Assembly (NCBI GenBank): GCA_031291725.1
Contig: JARLIM010000031.1
Location: 20,433-84,432 of the forward strand
Length of the DNA: 64,000 nt
Reading direction: 5' to 3'
Source of the DNA: Acetobacteraceae bacterium
GTDB taxonomy: Bacteria > Pseudomonadota > Alphaproteobacteria > Acetobacterales > Acetobacteraceae
Under the pieces are notes generated by a model. It worked only from the letters and a program-made list of their open reading frames with translations, was not told the DNA's origin and did not search any database. How positions within the stretch are numbered: the first letter of the stretch is position 1; each line of letters starts with the position of its first letter. This document shows, in pieces, positions 18,290 through 26,559 of the stretch. Position numbers and translations under genes: made by a program.

Positions 18290-18451
18290 CAGGCTGCTGA
18301 AAAACTGTTCGCGGAGGGGCGGTGCGCCATTTTTCGTGCCAGAAAGGCCAAGGCGCCGACACGATGTATATGCATCGTGGCAAGCCTTGAACGAATTTGG
18401 AACGGAAAAGCGCCGCCGGGCCGACCGACAGAGTTTTTCAGCAGCCTGTTA
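18287..18451. repeat. MITE-like element with perfect 19-bp terminal inverted repeats
   Basis: A 165-bp element has perfect 19-bp inverted ends, 18287-18305 (TAACAGGCTGCTGAAAAAC) and 18433-18451. One further matching base pair lies inside them. It carries no reading frame of its own and has an internal near-palindrome around CACGATG...CATCGTG. TA at both edges could be the target duplication. The two convergent neighbours each end at the TAA within these ends. The end sequence looks like that of insertion-sequence-derived MITEs; which family is not determined. It could also fold and act as a bidirectional terminator. Confidence 0.75.
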
Positions 18452-19264
18452 TGGCGTAGGGGTGGACGCTGGGTTGTCGGCAGCCTCCACTGGCTTGTCC
18501 TCCAACGCTTCCGGTGCAGGAAACAACGCCGAGGATTGGCCGCGCAGGCGATAAACCGCCAAACCGATCCATTCATGTGCGGCTAAGTGCAGCAGATGCA
18601 GCCGGTCGATCAGGTTGTATTGATGTGTCACCGGCCCGTGGAAGGATTTGAAGCCCACCGGATATGGCAGCAGATCCAGCCCCGCCGCACGAAAAGTGCC
18701 GACAGCGCGCGGCATGTGCATCGCCGATGTCATCAGCAGCCATGTCTCACCCGCCACCGGGTGGATCATCCGATGGGTGAAGGCCGCATTTTCGAAGGTG
18801 GTGCGGCTCTGCGCTTCATATTGCAGCCTCGCCGGGTCTATCCCCAAAGCCGGGAACAGATCTTGCGCCACATCCGCCTCCCGCGCCCCCGCCGGGGCCG
18901 AAGGCAATGGCCCACCGGTATAGACCAGTTTTGCATCGGGATATGTGTGCGCCAGAACAGCGAATTGCAGCAATCGGTCCGCCGCGTCATTGGTCTGTGC
19001 CTGCCCGCGATCCACCGACAAAGCCGCCTCGATGGCGCCGCCCAACACCACAATGCCATCCACCTTCGCTGGGTTGGGCTGTGCCGGAAAGCGTTCTTCC
19101 AGCGGTCGTACCACCCATTCCTCCACCGGCAGCACCGCCACCAGAGCGAAGCACAGCACGGCAATTGAGATCAGGCTGCGCCCAAGCCGCAAGCGGCCAG
19201 CCCAGAGCAGCAGCACGCCCAGAACGCACAGGGCCAGCAGCCATTCACCGGGCGAGTCGATCAT
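18449..19264 (-). CDS. YdcF/ElyC-type DUF218 membrane protein
   Basis: The 271-residue protein has two N-terminal hydrophobic helices (LLALCVLGVLLLWAG; LISIAVLCFALVAVLP). A DUF218 domain follows, with VDGIVVLGGAIE, an acidic/aromatic LVYTGGPLP, SRTTFENAAF and TSAMHMPRA, where the family active site lies. E. coli ElyC and SanA of this family act in envelope carbon-lipid metabolism and peptidoglycan assembly. A periplasmic face is expected. The stop TAA falls in the right end of the MITE-like element. The C-terminal tail is Pro/Ala-rich. Confidence 0.88.
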   Translation of the reverse strand: MIDSPGEWLLALCVLGVLLLWAGRLRLGRSLISIAVLCFALVAVLPVEEWVVRPLEERFPAQPNPAKVDGIVVLGGAIEAALSVDRGQAQTNDAADRLLQFAVLAHTYPDAKLVYTGGPLPSAPAGAREADVAQDLFPALGIDPARLQYEAQSRTTFENAAFTHRMIHPVAGETWLLMTSAMHMPRAVGTFRAAGLDLLPYPVGFKSFHGPVTHQYNLIDRLHLLHLAAHEWIGLAVYRLRGQSSALFPAPEALEDKPVEAADNPASTPTP

Positions 19265-19368
19265 GACGGCGTCATCAGTTCATGCGACTCACTCAAAATC
19301 GTCATTCCTTGCGTGAACCTCTGGCAGCGATGACGGGCCCCGCCACCGCCCGGCAGAGGATAGCCGCT

Positions 19369-20232
19369 TCATGCCATCAATGACAGCAGCGACGCGCCGC
19401 CCGAACTGCTGGAAGCGGTGGAAAACAGCGACAGGATCGGGTCGGAACTGTTGGACGTGCTGGCGGGCAGCATCGCCGATAGAATATTATCAGCCGAGCC
19501 CGACCCACTCAAAATCGCCAGCGCTCCAGTGGTGTCCGTCGGGGTGGTGTTGTTCTCCTCGTTGATGGCCAGATATTTCGTTACAAACTGCGCCACAAAG
19601 CTGGGCTTCTGAAAATCGGCCACATTGATCTGTGCTGACAGCATGCTGACCTGTGTGTTGAAATCCAGCGTGCCAAACTGGCTGGGCATGTTGGTGGCCA
19701 CTTGCGCCACCTGAAGCAGTTTTGGATCAGACATCAACTGATCAATCGACGTGATTGAACTGATACTGCGGGTGAAATACAGCGCGCCCGCGATGCCAGG
19801 GCTGAGGCTGTCCTGCTGAGATTCAAAATTATTCGTCGCTTCCGCGTTGACAAGCGCTGCCTGATTGCTGGCCGAAGCGAAGGGGGGCGTGGCGAATTGC
19901 CCCATTGCGACGGCAAAGCGGGTCAACGCCGGATTATTGATCTGATAGGCGGTCGAGGTGGTGTCATTCGGATTTTGTGTCATCACCTGCCGCAACAGGG
20001 CGGTGTCCTGTGCGTAGGAGCTGATGCCAAACGCCTTCAGGACAATTGTCAGCGCACGATAATTATTCAGCAGCGCATCAGGCGTGGTCAGGCTGGCCGC
20101 ATTCTCCAGAAAATAAGTGGCGTCCGCCTTGGTTTGCGGGTCTGTGCTCGCAAAGGCGTCCACGTATTTACCCTCATTGGCGGAAATCCGGGTGTAGGCG
20201 GGGATCGGTGGCAGAATAGTCGTGCCGGACAT
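19369..20232 (-). CDS. DUF1217 flagellar protein
   Basis: The 287 residues start at ATG 20232, with GGAG eight bases ahead; a GTG at 20244 is possible but would put that site inside the gene. The protein contains repeated helical segments typical of DUF1217, for example DPQTKADATYFLENAASL, ALTIVLKAFGI and YQINNPALTRFAVAMGQF. The family occurs beside flagellar genes in alphaproteobacteria and may be a structural or hook-associated protein. It is transcribed divergently from the flagellin gene. The Ser-rich C terminus (SSSSGGASLLSL) is flexible. Confidence 0.85.
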   Translation of the reverse strand: MSGTTILPPIPAYTRISANEGKYVDAFASTDPQTKADATYFLENAASLTTPDALLNNYRALTIVLKAFGISSYAQDTALLRQVMTQNPNDTTSTAYQINNPALTRFAVAMGQFATPPFASASNQAALVNAEATNNFESQQDSLSPGIAGALYFTRSISSITSIDQLMSDPKLLQVAQVATNMPSQFGTLDFNTQVSMLSAQINVADFQKPSFVAQFVTKYLAINEENNTTPTDTTGALAILSGSGSADNILSAMLPASTSNSSDPILSLFSTASSSSGGASLLSLMA

Positions 20233-20267
20233 CGGCAGCTCCACAAAATATCGCTGAGCTGAAAATA

Positions 20268-20279
20268 ATCGATATCGAT
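20268..20279. promoter_or_regulatory. 12-bp palindrome between divergent flagellar genes
   Basis: The perfect palindrome ATCGATATCGAT lies in the 177-base gap between the DUF1217 gene and flagellin. Such sites may bind a dimeric regulator serving both promoters. I could not fit a clean sigma-54 or sigma-28 promoter. The remainder of the gap shows only the flagellin leader. Confidence 0.35.
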
Positions 20280-20409
20280 AAACACTTGCTTAACGCTTTG
20301 CGGGGAAACTGACCTTGCCCAAGCGGAAAATCCTTTGGGCGCAGATCGCGTGACCAGGCCCGAGGTGGGCACCTGCGCACGCAGCGGTTTCGAAAAAGGA
20401 GTTTTCCGC

Positions 20410-21603
20410 ATGTTCTCCGTCAACACCAATCTCGGCGCTATGGCAGCGTTGCAGTCACTCAACAACACCCAGCAGGCCTTGCAAAGCACGCAGAATCAGA
20501 TTTCCACCGGCAAGTCGGTTTCGCAGGCATCGGACAATCCTGCCGTTTACTCGATTGCCCAAACCATGCAGGCCGATGTCTCCGGTCTGACAGCGGTGCA
20601 GTCCAGCTTGAATTTCGGCTCATCTGTCCTGGGCGTGGCCTCTTCTGCGCAGTCCCAGATCTCAACGGTTCTGCAAAGCCTGCTCAACACCGTCACAGCA
20701 GGCCAGCAAACCGGTATGGACCCGGCGACGATCAACAATTCGATCACCCAGATGCTGGCCAACATCAATCAATTTGCCCAAAGCGCCACCTTCAATGGCG
20801 TGAATTTGATTGCGACAACGGGCACAGGCGTGGGGGCGACGAACTCTTCGGTGTCGGTGGTCAGCAACGTGGCGGGCTCCACGATCACCGCCTCGAATAA
20901 CGATCCCAATAACGGGGCCACCGTCACTGCATCAGACACCACGGGTCTCGGCTTGAACGGGCTAACGGTCTCCGCTGCCGCCGTGGGGCTGACTTTCACC
21001 AATGCCACTGCTCCAGCGGCCAATGACACGATCACCTTGGGCAATGGCACCACGTCTTGGACATTCATGCTCTCGGACGGCAGCACTGCTCCGGCGGCGT
21101 TTGCCAATCCCTCCAGCTCCACGCAGATCAACTCATTCATCAATATCTCGGCCACTGATTCCAACGGTGCGGTGATGGCCAAGATCGCCACCGCGCTGCA
21201 GAGCCAGGGCTTCGGCGCCACGTTGGATAACACCGGCCAGTTGGTGATCACCGGCAACGGTGTCAGCACCGGCAGTTCGTCTGTTTCGATCAGCGGCACC
21301 GGTGCGGCGCTGAATGCCGTATCCGGCTCTACGGCGGCCATCGACACCGTTCAGGCGGCGATCCAGCAATTGAACGTCAACTCGTCCTATATCGGTTCAA
21401 AAAGCAATCAGATCACCGGCATGGTCAGCTTCGCCTCGTCGCTGAGCAATGCACTCACGGCCGGTATCGGTGCGTTGACCGACGCCAACATGGCGGCCGA
21501 GAGCGCTCAGCTACAATCGTTGCAGACCAAGCAATCGTTGGCGATTCAGTCACTGTCGATTGCCAACCAGCAACCGCAATCGATCATGCAGCTGTTCCGC
21601 TGA
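20410..21603 (+). CDS. Flagellin
   Basis: The 397-residue protein starts at ATG 20410, seven bases after a perfect AAGGAG. N-terminal D0/D1 (about 1-140: SVNTNLGAMAALQSLN, QNQISTGKSVSQASDNPAVY) and C-terminal D1/D0 (about 320-397, ending QSIMQLFR) match flagellins. The middle (about 140-310) is Thr/Ser/Ala-rich and variable, probably the surface domain. Flagellin is exported through the flagellar type III apparatus and polymerises to the filament. FlaF follows downstream. Other filament and motor genes are outside the window. Confidence 0.94.
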   Translation: MFSVNTNLGAMAALQSLNNTQQALQSTQNQISTGKSVSQASDNPAVYSIAQTMQADVSGLTAVQSSLNFGSSVLGVASSAQSQISTVLQSLLNTVTAGQQTGMDPATINNSITQMLANINQFAQSATFNGVNLIATTGTGVGATNSSVSVVSNVAGSTITASNNDPNNGATVTASDTTGLGLNGLTVSAAAVGLTFTNATAPAANDTITLGNGTTSWTFMLSDGSTAPAAFANPSSSTQINSFINISATDSNGAVMAKIATALQSQGFGATLDNTGQLVITGNGVSTGSSSVSISGTGAALNAVSGSTAAIDTVQAAIQQLNVNSSYIGSKSNQITGMVSFASSLSNALTAGIGALTDANMAAESAQLQSLQTKQSLAIQSLSIANQQPQSIMQLFR

Positions 21604-21641
21604 TCCATATGCCGGGGTCCAATAGCCCGGTTGGGTGATGG

Positions 21642-21688
21642 GATCTGCAATTCCGCCAGTCGCGTGTGGCTGGCGGGAATTGCAGATC
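21642..21688 (+). terminator. Long stem-loop between flagellin and flaF
   Basis: An 18-bp stem (GATCTGCAATTCCGCCAG against its complement, one bulged base) closes a loop of about ten bases, 38 bases after the flagellin stop. There is no strong U-run after it. It may stop most transcription or protect the flagellin mRNA 3' end while letting limited flaF read-through occur. Confidence 0.6.
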
Positions 21689-21758
21689 GTCTTCCACCGC
21701 CTTTGCGATGCGCCGAATGCCCGCGCGCCTCGCGATGCCCAATTGTGAAAGAGGGACC

Positions 21759-22190
21759 ATGCAACCGCAGAACATTTATTTGCGCACCACCGATCTTGGC
21801 GGCGCATCAGCTCGGGAAGCCGAAATCCTGGCCTTTAGTCTGTGCAACGCCCGCATGCACAACGCCGCTGACACCCCCTCGCGGATCGCCGCCTTGCATC
21901 AGAATCATCAATTATGGTCCGCCCTGGTGCGCGACCTATCGGGCGATGCCAATCAATTGCCGTTGGAAATAAAACAGCAATTGATTGCTCTCGGCTTATG
22001 GTCGATGCGCTACGGCACCTTGGCGACGGCCCAGGATCTGCCGCTGACACCGCTGATAGCGGTCAATCGCAACATTGCCGACGGATTGAAGGGGCAGGCC
22101 ACTGCGGAGGCGAAGCTGCATGCCAATACATCCCCTCTGAGCACAACGGCACCGCCTACCGCCAACACGCGCTTGGTGGCCAGTGCCTGA
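21759..22190 (+). CDS. flaF: Flagellar biosynthesis regulator FlaF
   Basis: The 143-residue protein starts at ATG 21759 after GAAAGAGGG. It has the family pattern of helices AREAEILAFSLCNARM, LWSALVRDLSGDANQLP and IKQQLIALGLWSMRYG. In Caulobacter, FlaF acts with FlbT to set flagellin translation and secretion; it binds flagellin as a chaperone-like factor. Its place directly after flagellin fits this. No flbT is in the window. The C-terminal 40 residues are Ala/Thr-rich and less conserved. Confidence 0.88.
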   Translation: MQPQNIYLRTTDLGGASAREAEILAFSLCNARMHNAADTPSRIAALHQNHQLWSALVRDLSGDANQLPLEIKQQLIALGLWSMRYGTLATAQDLPLTPLIAVNRNIADGLKGQATAEAKLHANTSPLSTTAPPTANTRLVASA

Positions 22191-22260
22191 CGATCAAAAT
22201 TGTTGCCTATCAAAACAATACAACAGCCTTCTTTGAGCCCCCCAGCAACGCTTGCAGACG

Positions 22261-22336
22261 CCCCCCCCCCGCCCCGGCACGGCGACAGCCAGATTTAAGC
22301 GGTTTCATCTGATAATTTTTTGTAAAATATCAGATG
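22261..22336. promoter_or_regulatory. C10 tract and palindrome upstream of the amino-acid ABC operon
   Basis: Ten consecutive Cs (22261-22270) precede a stem-loop. Arms CATCTGATA (22306-22314) and TATCAGATG (22328-22336) are perfect. Pairing extends inside with one bulge. It may be an operator or an mRNA hairpin. The T-run lies in the loop, so it is not a standard terminator. An ATG at 22334 overlaps the palindrome, one reason to prefer the later TTG start for the permease. Confidence 0.4.
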
Positions 22337-22402
22337 ATCCGCATCCCCCCCTGGCGCTGCCTGACATGCCGGGTTAGCGTTATCAAAACGGGGAAACGAC
22401 GC

Positions 22403-23074
22403 TTGGATTACACTTTCCATTTTGTCGATGTCTGGACAGCGCGCGATGAGTTGCTTGACGGCGCGTGGCTGACAATCAGGCTTTCGGCGGTCTCGATGAT
22501 ATTGAGCCTGTTGGTGGCGGTTGTGGGGGCTTTTGGGCGGACATCCGGGCCAAAATGGGTGCAGCGCCTGGTTGCTGCCTATGTGGAGTTCATCCGCAAC
22601 ACGCCGTTTCTGGTCCAGGTGTTCGTCATTTTCTTTGGCCTGCCCGGCATCGGCATTCGACTTGAGGCCAATACCGGTGCGTTGATTGCGATGGTGCTCA
22701 ACGGCAGCGCCTACACGATTGAAATCGTGCGCGCTGGCATTGAGGCGATCTCGCACGGTCAGGTTGAAGCCGCCATCGCCCTGGGCCTGCATCGGGTGCA
22801 GGTGTTTCGCAAAGTGGTGCTGCCGCAAGCGTTACGGGCGGTTTTCGCGCCGTTGGGCAGTCAGTTCATCCTGCTGATGCTGAACTCCTCCATCGTTTCG
22901 GTGATCTCGGCCGACGAACTCACCGCCGCCGCTCAAGACATCCAGTCGCGCACCTTCCGCAGCTTTGAGGTCTATATCGTCACGATCGGGATTTATCTGG
23001 TGCTGTCGCTGAGCTTCTCCGGCGTGTTTGCGTTGCTCAACCGGGCATTCTTCCCTCGGCTGGAAGCCCGCTGA
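22403..23074 (+). CDS. Amino-acid ABC transporter permease (HisM/GlnP type), first subunit
   Basis: The 223-residue inner-membrane permease most likely starts at TTG 22403 (MDYTFHFVDVW), preceded by GGGGAA; a frame extension to ATG 22334 lacks permease-like residues. The polar amino-acid permease signature is present: an early FIRNTPFLVQVF and the EAA loop EAAIALGLHRVQVFRKVVLPQALR, which docks the ATPase. About five hydrophobic helices are present. Its stop TGA shares a base with the ATG of the next permease, so they are coupled. Substrate is probably a polar amino acid. Confidence 0.9.
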   Translation: MDYTFHFVDVWTARDELLDGAWLTIRLSAVSMILSLLVAVVGAFGRTSGPKWVQRLVAAYVEFIRNTPFLVQVFVIFFGLPGIGIRLEANTGALIAMVLNGSAYTIEIVRAGIEAISHGQVEAAIALGLHRVQVFRKVVLPQALRAVFAPLGSQFILLMLNSSIVSVISADELTAAAQDIQSRTFRSFEVYIVTIGIYLVLSLSFSGVFALLNRAFFPRLEAR

Positions 23075-23727
23075 TGCGCGCGATCAATGCAGGAGACTTC
23101 CTCTATCTGCTGCTGGCGATGCGCTGGACGATCATGCTGTCGGTGATCGCCTTCTTGGGCGGTGGCATCGTGGGCGTGGCGATTGCGCTGATGCGGGTGT
23201 CGCAACGCCGTTGGCTGCGCTGGGGCGCCGTGGGATATATCCAAATCTTCCAGGGTACGCCGTTGCTGCTGCAATTATTCCTGGTGTTTTTCGGCTCTGA
23301 CATGCTGGGCATGCCACTGCCGCCCTGGTTTGCCGCGTCGCTTGGCCTGTCGCTGAACGCCGGAGCCTTTCTGGGTGAAATTTGGCGCGGCTCGATCCAG
23401 GCGGTACCGCGCTCGCAGCGTGAGGCGGCCACAGCGCTTGGGCTGCATTATTTCACCACAATGCGCAAAATCATCGTGCCGCAGGCGATGCGCATCGCAA
23501 CTGCACCCACTGTGGGCTTCCTGGTTAATCTGGTGAAGGCGACCTCGCTTGCCGCCATCATCGGCTTCATCGAACTGACCCGTGCCGGGCAGTTGATCAA
23601 CAACGCCACTTTCCACCCCTTCACCATCTTCAGCACTGTGGCCGTGCTGTATTTCCTGCTGTGCTGGCCGTTGACGATTGCCAGTCGCAAGCTCGAACAC
23701 CGAATGGCGGTTGCCTATAACCGCTGA
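23074..23727 (+). CDS. Amino-acid ABC transporter permease, second subunit
   Basis: The 217-residue protein is paralogous to the previous permease. It has the N-terminal YIQIFQGTPLLLQLFLVFFG segment and the EAA loop EAATALGLHYFTTMRKIIVPQAMR. It forms the transmembrane channel as a heterodimer with its neighbour. It overlaps it by one base and lies 30 bases before the binding-protein gene. An N-terminal amphipathic helix (MRAINAGDFLYLLLAM) is typical of family members. Confidence 0.9.
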   Translation: MRAINAGDFLYLLLAMRWTIMLSVIAFLGGGIVGVAIALMRVSQRRWLRWGAVGYIQIFQGTPLLLQLFLVFFGSDMLGMPLPPWFAASLGLSLNAGAFLGEIWRGSIQAVPRSQREAATALGLHYFTTMRKIIVPQAMRIATAPTVGFLVNLVKATSLAAIIGFIELTRAGQLINNATFHPFTIFSTVAVLYFLLCWPLTIASRKLEHRMAVAYNR

Positions 23728-23757
23728 ACAAACAACACGACATCAGGGAGAGACAAC

Positions 23758-24540
23758 ATGCGCCTTCTTAAATTCATCGCCGCGGCGGCCATTGCCTTCG
23801 GGCTGGCCCGCCCGGTCGCCGCGCAGACGATTGATGAGATTCTGACCAAGGGCCAGATCAATATCGGCGTTCTGATCGACGTGCCGCCTTACGGCACCGT
23901 CAATGCCAATCAGGAGCCGGACGGCTATGATGCCGATGTGGCCAAATTGATGGGTAAATATCTTGGCGTGAAGGTCAATCTGATCCCACTCACCGGCCCG
24001 AACCGCATTCCCTATCTCGTCACTGGCAAGGTTGACCTGCTGATCGCCACCTTCGGCATCACCCCTGAACGCGCCAAGCAAGTGATGTTCTCGATTCCGT
24101 ATTCGGCCATCGAAAACTCTGTTTTTGCCCGCACGGATTCCGGCATCAAGAGCACGGCGGATCTGAAGGGCAAGAAAGTTGGCGTGCCGCGTGGCTCGGT
24201 GCAGGATGTGCTGCTGACCAACGCTCTCGGCACATCGGCGAAGATTCAACGATTTGACGATGACGCCAGCACCTATCAAGCGCTTGCCTCCGGTCAGGTG
24301 GACGCCATTGCCGAGACCGGTTTCACCGGCCGTGAGCTCTATGCCAAAAGCCCGGATCTGAAGATCGGCGAGGCCTTTATCCTGCTGCGTCAGCCCAACG
24401 GCATTACCATGCGCAAGGATCAGTATAATCTGCTGCGTTGGGTGAACACCTTCGTCTACTACACCAAGAACAATGGCGAACTCGCCGCGATCTGGACAAA
24501 GTGGTTCAAGACCGACTTCCCGACCCTGCCGACATTCTAA
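23758..24540 (+). CDS. Amino-acid ABC transporter periplasmic binding protein (family 3)
   Basis: The 260 residues begin with a cleavable signal peptide (RLLKFIAAAAIAFGLARPVAAQ). The mature family-3 binding protein shows NIGVLIDVPPYGTVNA, EPDGYDADVAKLMGKYLGV and the LIATFGITPERAKQVMFS region near the ligand pocket, which suggests an alpha-amino acid. It is the third gene of the operon; no ATPase gene (HisP/GlnQ type) follows, so the ATP-binding subunit must be encoded elsewhere. A good GGGAGAGACAAC site precedes the ATG. Confidence 0.92.
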   Translation: MRLLKFIAAAAIAFGLARPVAAQTIDEILTKGQINIGVLIDVPPYGTVNANQEPDGYDADVAKLMGKYLGVKVNLIPLTGPNRIPYLVTGKVDLLIATFGITPERAKQVMFSIPYSAIENSVFARTDSGIKSTADLKGKKVGVPRGSVQDVLLTNALGTSAKIQRFDDDASTYQALASGQVDAIAETGFTGRELYAKSPDLKIGEAFILLRQPNGITMRKDQYNLLRWVNTFVYYTKNNGELAAIWTKWFKTDFPTLPTF

Positions 24541-24627
24541 TCCACACGCCTGGCTAAAATCGCTTGATCCCCCGGCGCGATCCATCACACTGGCAACGGT
24601 AAATTGGTTTCGCACCGGGGGATTTTT

Positions 24628-25038
24628 ATGGATACGATCACGATTGCAGCTGGCCCGTTCCGCTTCACCGCGCGCTTCGAAGACGAACTGGCCCCCAAGA
24701 CCTGCGAAAAATTCCGCTCTTTGCTGCCGTATAAGGAGCGCATCATTCATGTGCGCTGGAGTGGCGAATCCTGCTGGATTCCGCTGGGTGAATACGATTT
24801 CGGCCTGGGCTATGAAAATCACACCAGCCACCCGGCACCGGGACAGATTCTGCTTTATCCGGGCGGCATCAGCGAGACTGAGATTTTGCTGCCCTACGGC
24901 AGTTGCTGCTTCGCCAGCAAGGTCGGCCAGTTGGCTGGCAACCATTTCCTGACGGTGATCGATAATCTGCAGGATCTGCCCAAGCTGGGCAAAATGACGC
25001 TGTGGGAAGGTGCAAAAGACATCGTCTTCGGTGCGTAA
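24628..25038 (+). CDS. DUF3830 (cyclophilin-like fold) protein
   Basis: The 136 residues start at ATG 24628, preceded by GGGGGA. The family pattern is clear: FRFTARFEDELAPKTCEKF, HVRWSGESCWIPLG and HPAPGQILLYPGGISE. DUF3830 proteins have a cyclophilin-like beta-barrel, unknown activity, and often sit near amino-acid or hydantoin-related transport and catabolic genes. It follows the binding protein by 87 bases in the same direction, so it may be in the transporter operon. It converges on the family-5 binding protein gene with a 3-base gap. Confidence 0.8.
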   Translation: MDTITIAAGPFRFTARFEDELAPKTCEKFRSLLPYKERIIHVRWSGESCWIPLGEYDFGLGYENHTSHPAPGQILLYPGGISETEILLPYGSCCFASKVGQLAGNHFLTVIDNLQDLPKLGKMTLWEGAKDIVFGA

Positions 25039-25041
25039 TCG

Positions 25042-26556
25042 CTATTTCCAACTTGCCTGATAGAAGCGGGGCAGCTCGTCGGCGCTGGGCTTGAAGTTCA
25101 GCGTGCGCGAGAAGGCATAATTGGCAACATAGGTGTGCAGGGGCAGCCACAGCGCCTGCTCGCCTATCTGCTTGATCGCAGCGCGATAATATTGTCGCCG
25201 TTGATCCGGGCTGGTGGTGCCGCCGCCCTGCTCGATCAGGGCCTGCAGGTTCGGGTCGCGCGCATAGTCGTTATCGCCGCCGTCGAAGAAATACGGCAGG
25301 ATCGCCGAGACATCATTGATTGAATAGCTGCCCCAACTGCCCAAAAACAACGGCGCGGTGCCATCTGAGGCACGTGCGATCGCCTCGACCAACGGCAATT
25401 GCGTGATCTTGGCGTGAATGCCGATCGCATCCAGTTCGGACGCCACCGCCTCAGCATATTGCGGCAAGACGTATGAGACGATTTCCGTGCTGAAACCGTC
25501 TGGATACCCCGCCTGGGCGAGCAAGGCCTTGGCGTGGGCGCGGTCAACGACGAAGCGAGGAAAGGCGGTTTGATCGCAGCCGAATTGAGTGGGAAAACAC
25601 GGCGCATCCGGCACCCGTCCGCCCAGAGCCAACAGCCCGCGAGAGAGTATGTTGCGGTCGATGGTGGCGAAAATCGCCTGCCGCACCAGCACATTGGTCA
25701 ACGGATTACCAGGAGCGCTGCGCCCTGCGGCATCGAGTTGCAGATAGCCGATGCGCATGCTCTCTGCGTGTGCCTCCTGCAAAGCTGGATCGGCGTTGAT
25801 CTCCTCGGATTTTTCAGGCGAATACGACCAGATCCAGTCGGCTGCCCCGGTGAGCAGATCCTGCAACTCCGTCTCCGCATCGGCCACTTGCCGAATGGCG
25901 ATATGTGCAATCGCCGGACGGCCTTTTGGGCTGGTGGCCGGGTAATCCGCGAAGCGATCGAGCAGAATACGGTCCTGTGTCGCCTCGGTGATGCGATAGG
26001 GGCCAGAGCCGATGGGGTGACGGCTGAATTCGGCGGGCCCCACCCGCGTGCGGTAATCGGCGGGCAAAATCGGCAGCACGAGGGCGATGTATTCGAGTGC
26101 GGCCGGAAAGACGCGCTTGAGGTGAATGCGCACATGCGTCGCGTCGATCGCATCCGCCCCCGCCAGCCAGGCGAAATTGGACGGCACCGCCACCGCCGGG
26201 TCGTTCAACGCCACCCCCACCGTATAGACCACATCGGCGGCGGTGACGCGATCGCCATTCTGGAACACCGCATCGGGGCGAAGTTCGAATTCCAGCGTGG
26301 TGTCGTCGATGTATTTCCACGACGACGCCAGCAGCGGTTTGAGGGTGAAGGTGTCCGGATCGCGCCAGATCAGCCCGTCCCATGCCTGATGCGCCAGAAC
26401 GAGGCCGTTGCGCGCCGGGTTGTGATAGGGGTCGGCGTCGTTGATGCGATCACGCCAGGTGATGCGCAGCGTGTCGGCGGATTTCTGCGCCCAGGCGGCT
26501 TGGGCCGAGAGGGCGAGCAGCATCAACGCGGCTGAAAATGCTGCCCGCCATCGCAT
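25042..26556 (-). CDS. ABC transporter substrate-binding protein, family 5 (peptide/nickel/opine type), orphan
   Basis: The 504 residues start with a signal peptide (RAAFSAALMLLALSAQAAWAQ). The mature domain resembles dipeptide/nickel binding proteins: YHNPARNGLVLAHQAWDG, LLASSWKYIDDTTLEFELR and VTAADVVYTVG. Periplasmic capture of an oligopeptide or small molecule is expected. No permease or ATPase lies next to it; its neighbours are an SDR dehydrogenase (4 bases upstream, same strand) and a thioesterase. It may feed a transporter encoded elsewhere. Confidence 0.9.
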   Translation of the reverse strand: MRWRAAFSAALMLLALSAQAAWAQKSADTLRITWRDRINDADPYHNPARNGLVLAHQAWDGLIWRDPDTFTLKPLLASSWKYIDDTTLEFELRPDAVFQNGDRVTAADVVYTVGVALNDPAVAVPSNFAWLAGADAIDATHVRIHLKRVFPAALEYIALVLPILPADYRTRVGPAEFSRHPIGSGPYRITEATQDRILLDRFADYPATSPKGRPAIAHIAIRQVADAETELQDLLTGAADWIWSYSPEKSEEINADPALQEAHAESMRIGYLQLDAAGRSAPGNPLTNVLVRQAIFATIDRNILSRGLLALGGRVPDAPCFPTQFGCDQTAFPRFVVDRAHAKALLAQAGYPDGFSTEIVSYVLPQYAEAVASELDAIGIHAKITQLPLVEAIARASDGTAPLFLGSWGSYSINDVSAILPYFFDGGDNDYARDPNLQALIEQGGGTTSPDQRRQYYRAAIKQIGEQALWLPLHTYVANYAFSRTLNFKPSADELPRFYQASWK

Positions 26557-26559
26557 GGC

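Noticed and set aside
20245..20409. Sigma-54-type promoter before flagellin
   Set aside because: GG-N10-GC spacing could not be fitted to the GTGGGCACC region, so no such site is called.
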